The translations under genes were made by a program, and so were the position numbers. A DNA stretch of 64,000 bases from Chrysoperla carnea (Eukaryota; Arthropoda; Insecta; Neuroptera; Chrysopidae), in assembly GCF_905475395.1 (NCBI RefSeq), contig NC_058337.1, forward strand, positions 83,570,368 to 83,634,367, given 5' to 3'. Below the pieces are notes generated by a model that searched no databases, had not been told where the DNA came from, and saw only the letters and a program-made list of their open reading frames with translations. Positions within the stretch are counted from its first letter, which is position 1; the number at the start of each line of letters is the position of its first letter. This document shows positions 61,829 through 64,000 of this stretch, piece by piece.

Positions 61829-64000
61829 ATATGTTTACTAAACAGAGAGAAATATGTTTGTTATGTTTCAAAAACAATGTAGGAATAATATAATATGGCG
61901 AAAATGAAATTTATAAAATATACATCATCAATTTACATATAATATTTTTCTACTAGTGCATCTTTGTCCAGTAAAATGTTATCATAAATCTTCACGTGTT
62001 AATAAGAGTGTCGCAAAACAGAAAAGGAAAATAATTTTAGTCCGATTTTATAAGAGTAAGTCTCTTGGACTGATTTTAAAATAAGTGAAAACAAACAATC
62101 GACAGAGGTAATTGTTGAAATATCATGTATAGACAGGGTTGATGTGTCTAAATGTGTAAAACATTTAGATAGAGATAAAACCTGTAATTGTTTAGAATAA
62201 AATGTTGGTATTTGAACACATATTTTAAACAAACATAAAATTTAAAAAAAGGCTACAAAATTTAAACACTACTTTAGTGCTTTCAATCAAATCAATTGTA
62301 GCACATTGTAGAATTTGCACTAGTCAGTGAGTAATTCAAATAGCTCCTATCAGATATAAATGTGCAGTGTACGATGAAACTAAATCGTATGTTGATATGA
62401 AATTATCGTATATGACGATAATTATCGTACGGTTCTGAGCCTTGGCAGTAGTTAGTTGATAAAACGTGTAAGACAATGACTACAGTTGTGTTGATGTTTC
62501 AACGGAAACAAAATTTGCTGAAATTGTTTAAAACTCTGTGGATACCTCTTTAAGTAATATAAAAGTTAAGTAAAATAAATTAAAATTATTAAGCTTTGGT
62601 TTTATTAAGGAGAGTTTACATGGATCAGTTCTTCTATTATTACGAGTAAGCTGAAGTAAAGAACTAAAAATTATAAAAATTGTATACGAAATGCGTGAAT
62701 GAAATCCAATTTTAAAATCTAATTAAAATTTGCAAACAGAACGTGTTAAAATCTCTTGATTTACGTCACTACAATTTGTGTCATTCAAATGACCGTTATG
62801 AATATTTAATAATAATAATATGAAACATATCTCATATCTCATCTGTACCACATCATTTTGTAAATTATTTTACACAACTAACTGTTTGATTGTATGAGTT
62901 TTATTCGTTATTTGTTACTATAGTCTCTCAGCTCGAGCTTCATTCCTTTACGATGTAAAATACTTCATTATGAACACAACAAGCTCTCACACACACAAGC
63001 TTAAGCAAGCTTCACAAGCACATCAAGCATCACAAGCTCTTTCACAGTGGTTGAACATTTATTTAGTTTATATACATAAAGAGCAACATAAGAGAGTTCT
63101 TTCTCTATGAGGTAAATGAGGTAAGTTATTCTTGTTTTTTACTATGCAATGATCTATTAGTTTTTGTAAATAATTTCATAAAGAATTTAAACAAATTGTG
63201 AATTGTGAAGTTCCATATATGTTATAATTATAATAAAAATTAAAAACGCAATTTTACTAGAATGTATCTTCTGCCCATAATTTGTATAGTAGTAACATTC
63301 TCAAGGGTATGTAGAATAACTGATATAATCAAGATCTAATTGGTCTAATCCATAAGAGTTATATTCACCATTATTGATTTGTGCCTTTGTCATTTGTACC
63401 AAAAAGTAAGCGCTGGAAGTGGGTTAAATTTGTAAATGAGTGACTACTTAAATAGCATATCCAAACGAGCTTCAGTAAGTATCAAGTTTCGAGATTTCGA
63501 AGCGACTTTTCTTGTTCTTTCACTAAGATAATGTACCGTCTCTTTAAATTGCTTTCATATGTACCGTATTCTCCAAATTTGCGAAAAGATAGTTGTCAAA
63601 GTAAGTCCAATTCGGAGAATTCGATGTATGCGGAAGCAATTCAATTTAGTAGATTATGGGGGTTCAGACGCATGAGCAACTAGAATGATTGAAACTTCTT
63701 CTAAATATTTCGAAAACTAATGCACAAAATATCATCAAGTGGTAATCACGTAAAATTTTGCAGATTGATACTATTAAAAATTGTAAGTATATATTTTTAA
63801 AATTGCATGTAGCTTCCATGCGCTTCCACCATACTACACTTGCTTGTTGTAAAACAATAAAATCTAAAAGTAAAAAACTTTTTTTTATTTTTATAGGTCC
63901 CCGATTGCTGCCCCCGAAAGGTGTAAAATGAATCGAAATCCTTTAATAAGGGTAAATTTAAAAAAAACCGCTAAAAATTTAAATTAAATAAGGGCTAAAA
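61829..64000. other. Non-coding stretch to the right edge
   Basis: Contains a fragment of dispersed family A at about 62085-62145 (AATTGTTGAAATATCATG, TATAGACAGGGTTGATG) and repeated CACAAGC/CAAGCTT words at 62985-63045. No supported exon. Confidence 0.4.

Overview
This window is AT-rich animal DNA with spliced genes, canonical GT..AG introns, long non-coding stretches and many degenerate transposons. A Klingon-type immunoglobulin/fibronectin adhesion gene, Jockey-type LINE debris, hAT, Helitron and TA-flanked foldback elements and a SINE ending in CCTAA repeats all point to an insect. The order cannot be fixed from the window. There is no bacterial-style gene content, CRISPR array or rRNA.

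Layout. (1) Positions 1-3881, minus strand: a two-exon gene cut off by the left edge. A 52-codon first exon (3726-3881) splices in phase into a very long open exon (3415 down to 2, with no stop). At least 1190 residues are visible. The protein is Lys/Asn/Ser/Glu-rich with coiled coils, and I cannot assign a family. (2) Positions 3882-9069: intergenic, mostly decayed repeats. (3) Positions 9070-16083, minus strand: five consecutive 3' exons of a Klingon-like (klg) gene. They encode two Ig domains, one fibronectin type III domain and a hydrophobic C-terminus, and all splice phases agree. The last intron carries a non-autonomous hAT element with an 8-bp target duplication. The 2-kb intron between 13917 and 15961 carries a rearranged Jockey-type LINE remnant that folds back on itself. 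The signal peptide and first Ig domain were not found; they must lie to the right, inside or beyond the window.

(4) Positions 16084-64000: about 48 kb with no convincing coding exon, probably the large 5' intron of the klg-like gene and/or intergenic DNA. It is dense in interspersed repeats. There are at least a dozen long inverted-repeat (foldback/MITE-like) elements, a second hAT copy with target duplication, Helitron termini and one well-bounded small Helitron, a tRNA-derived SINE, an RTE-like LINE scrap, three copies of a GGAC-containing dispersed repeat, two copies of a 0.7-kb TA-flanked foldback element, and a four-copy array of a GTTTCACTT motif near 35.2-35.95 kb.

The two genes are both on the minus strand. 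Nothing in the sequence suggests a shared pathway. I saw no clear undescribed multi-gene system. The most notable items are the long unassigned coiled-coil gene and the density of self-complementary elements upstream of the klg-like exons.
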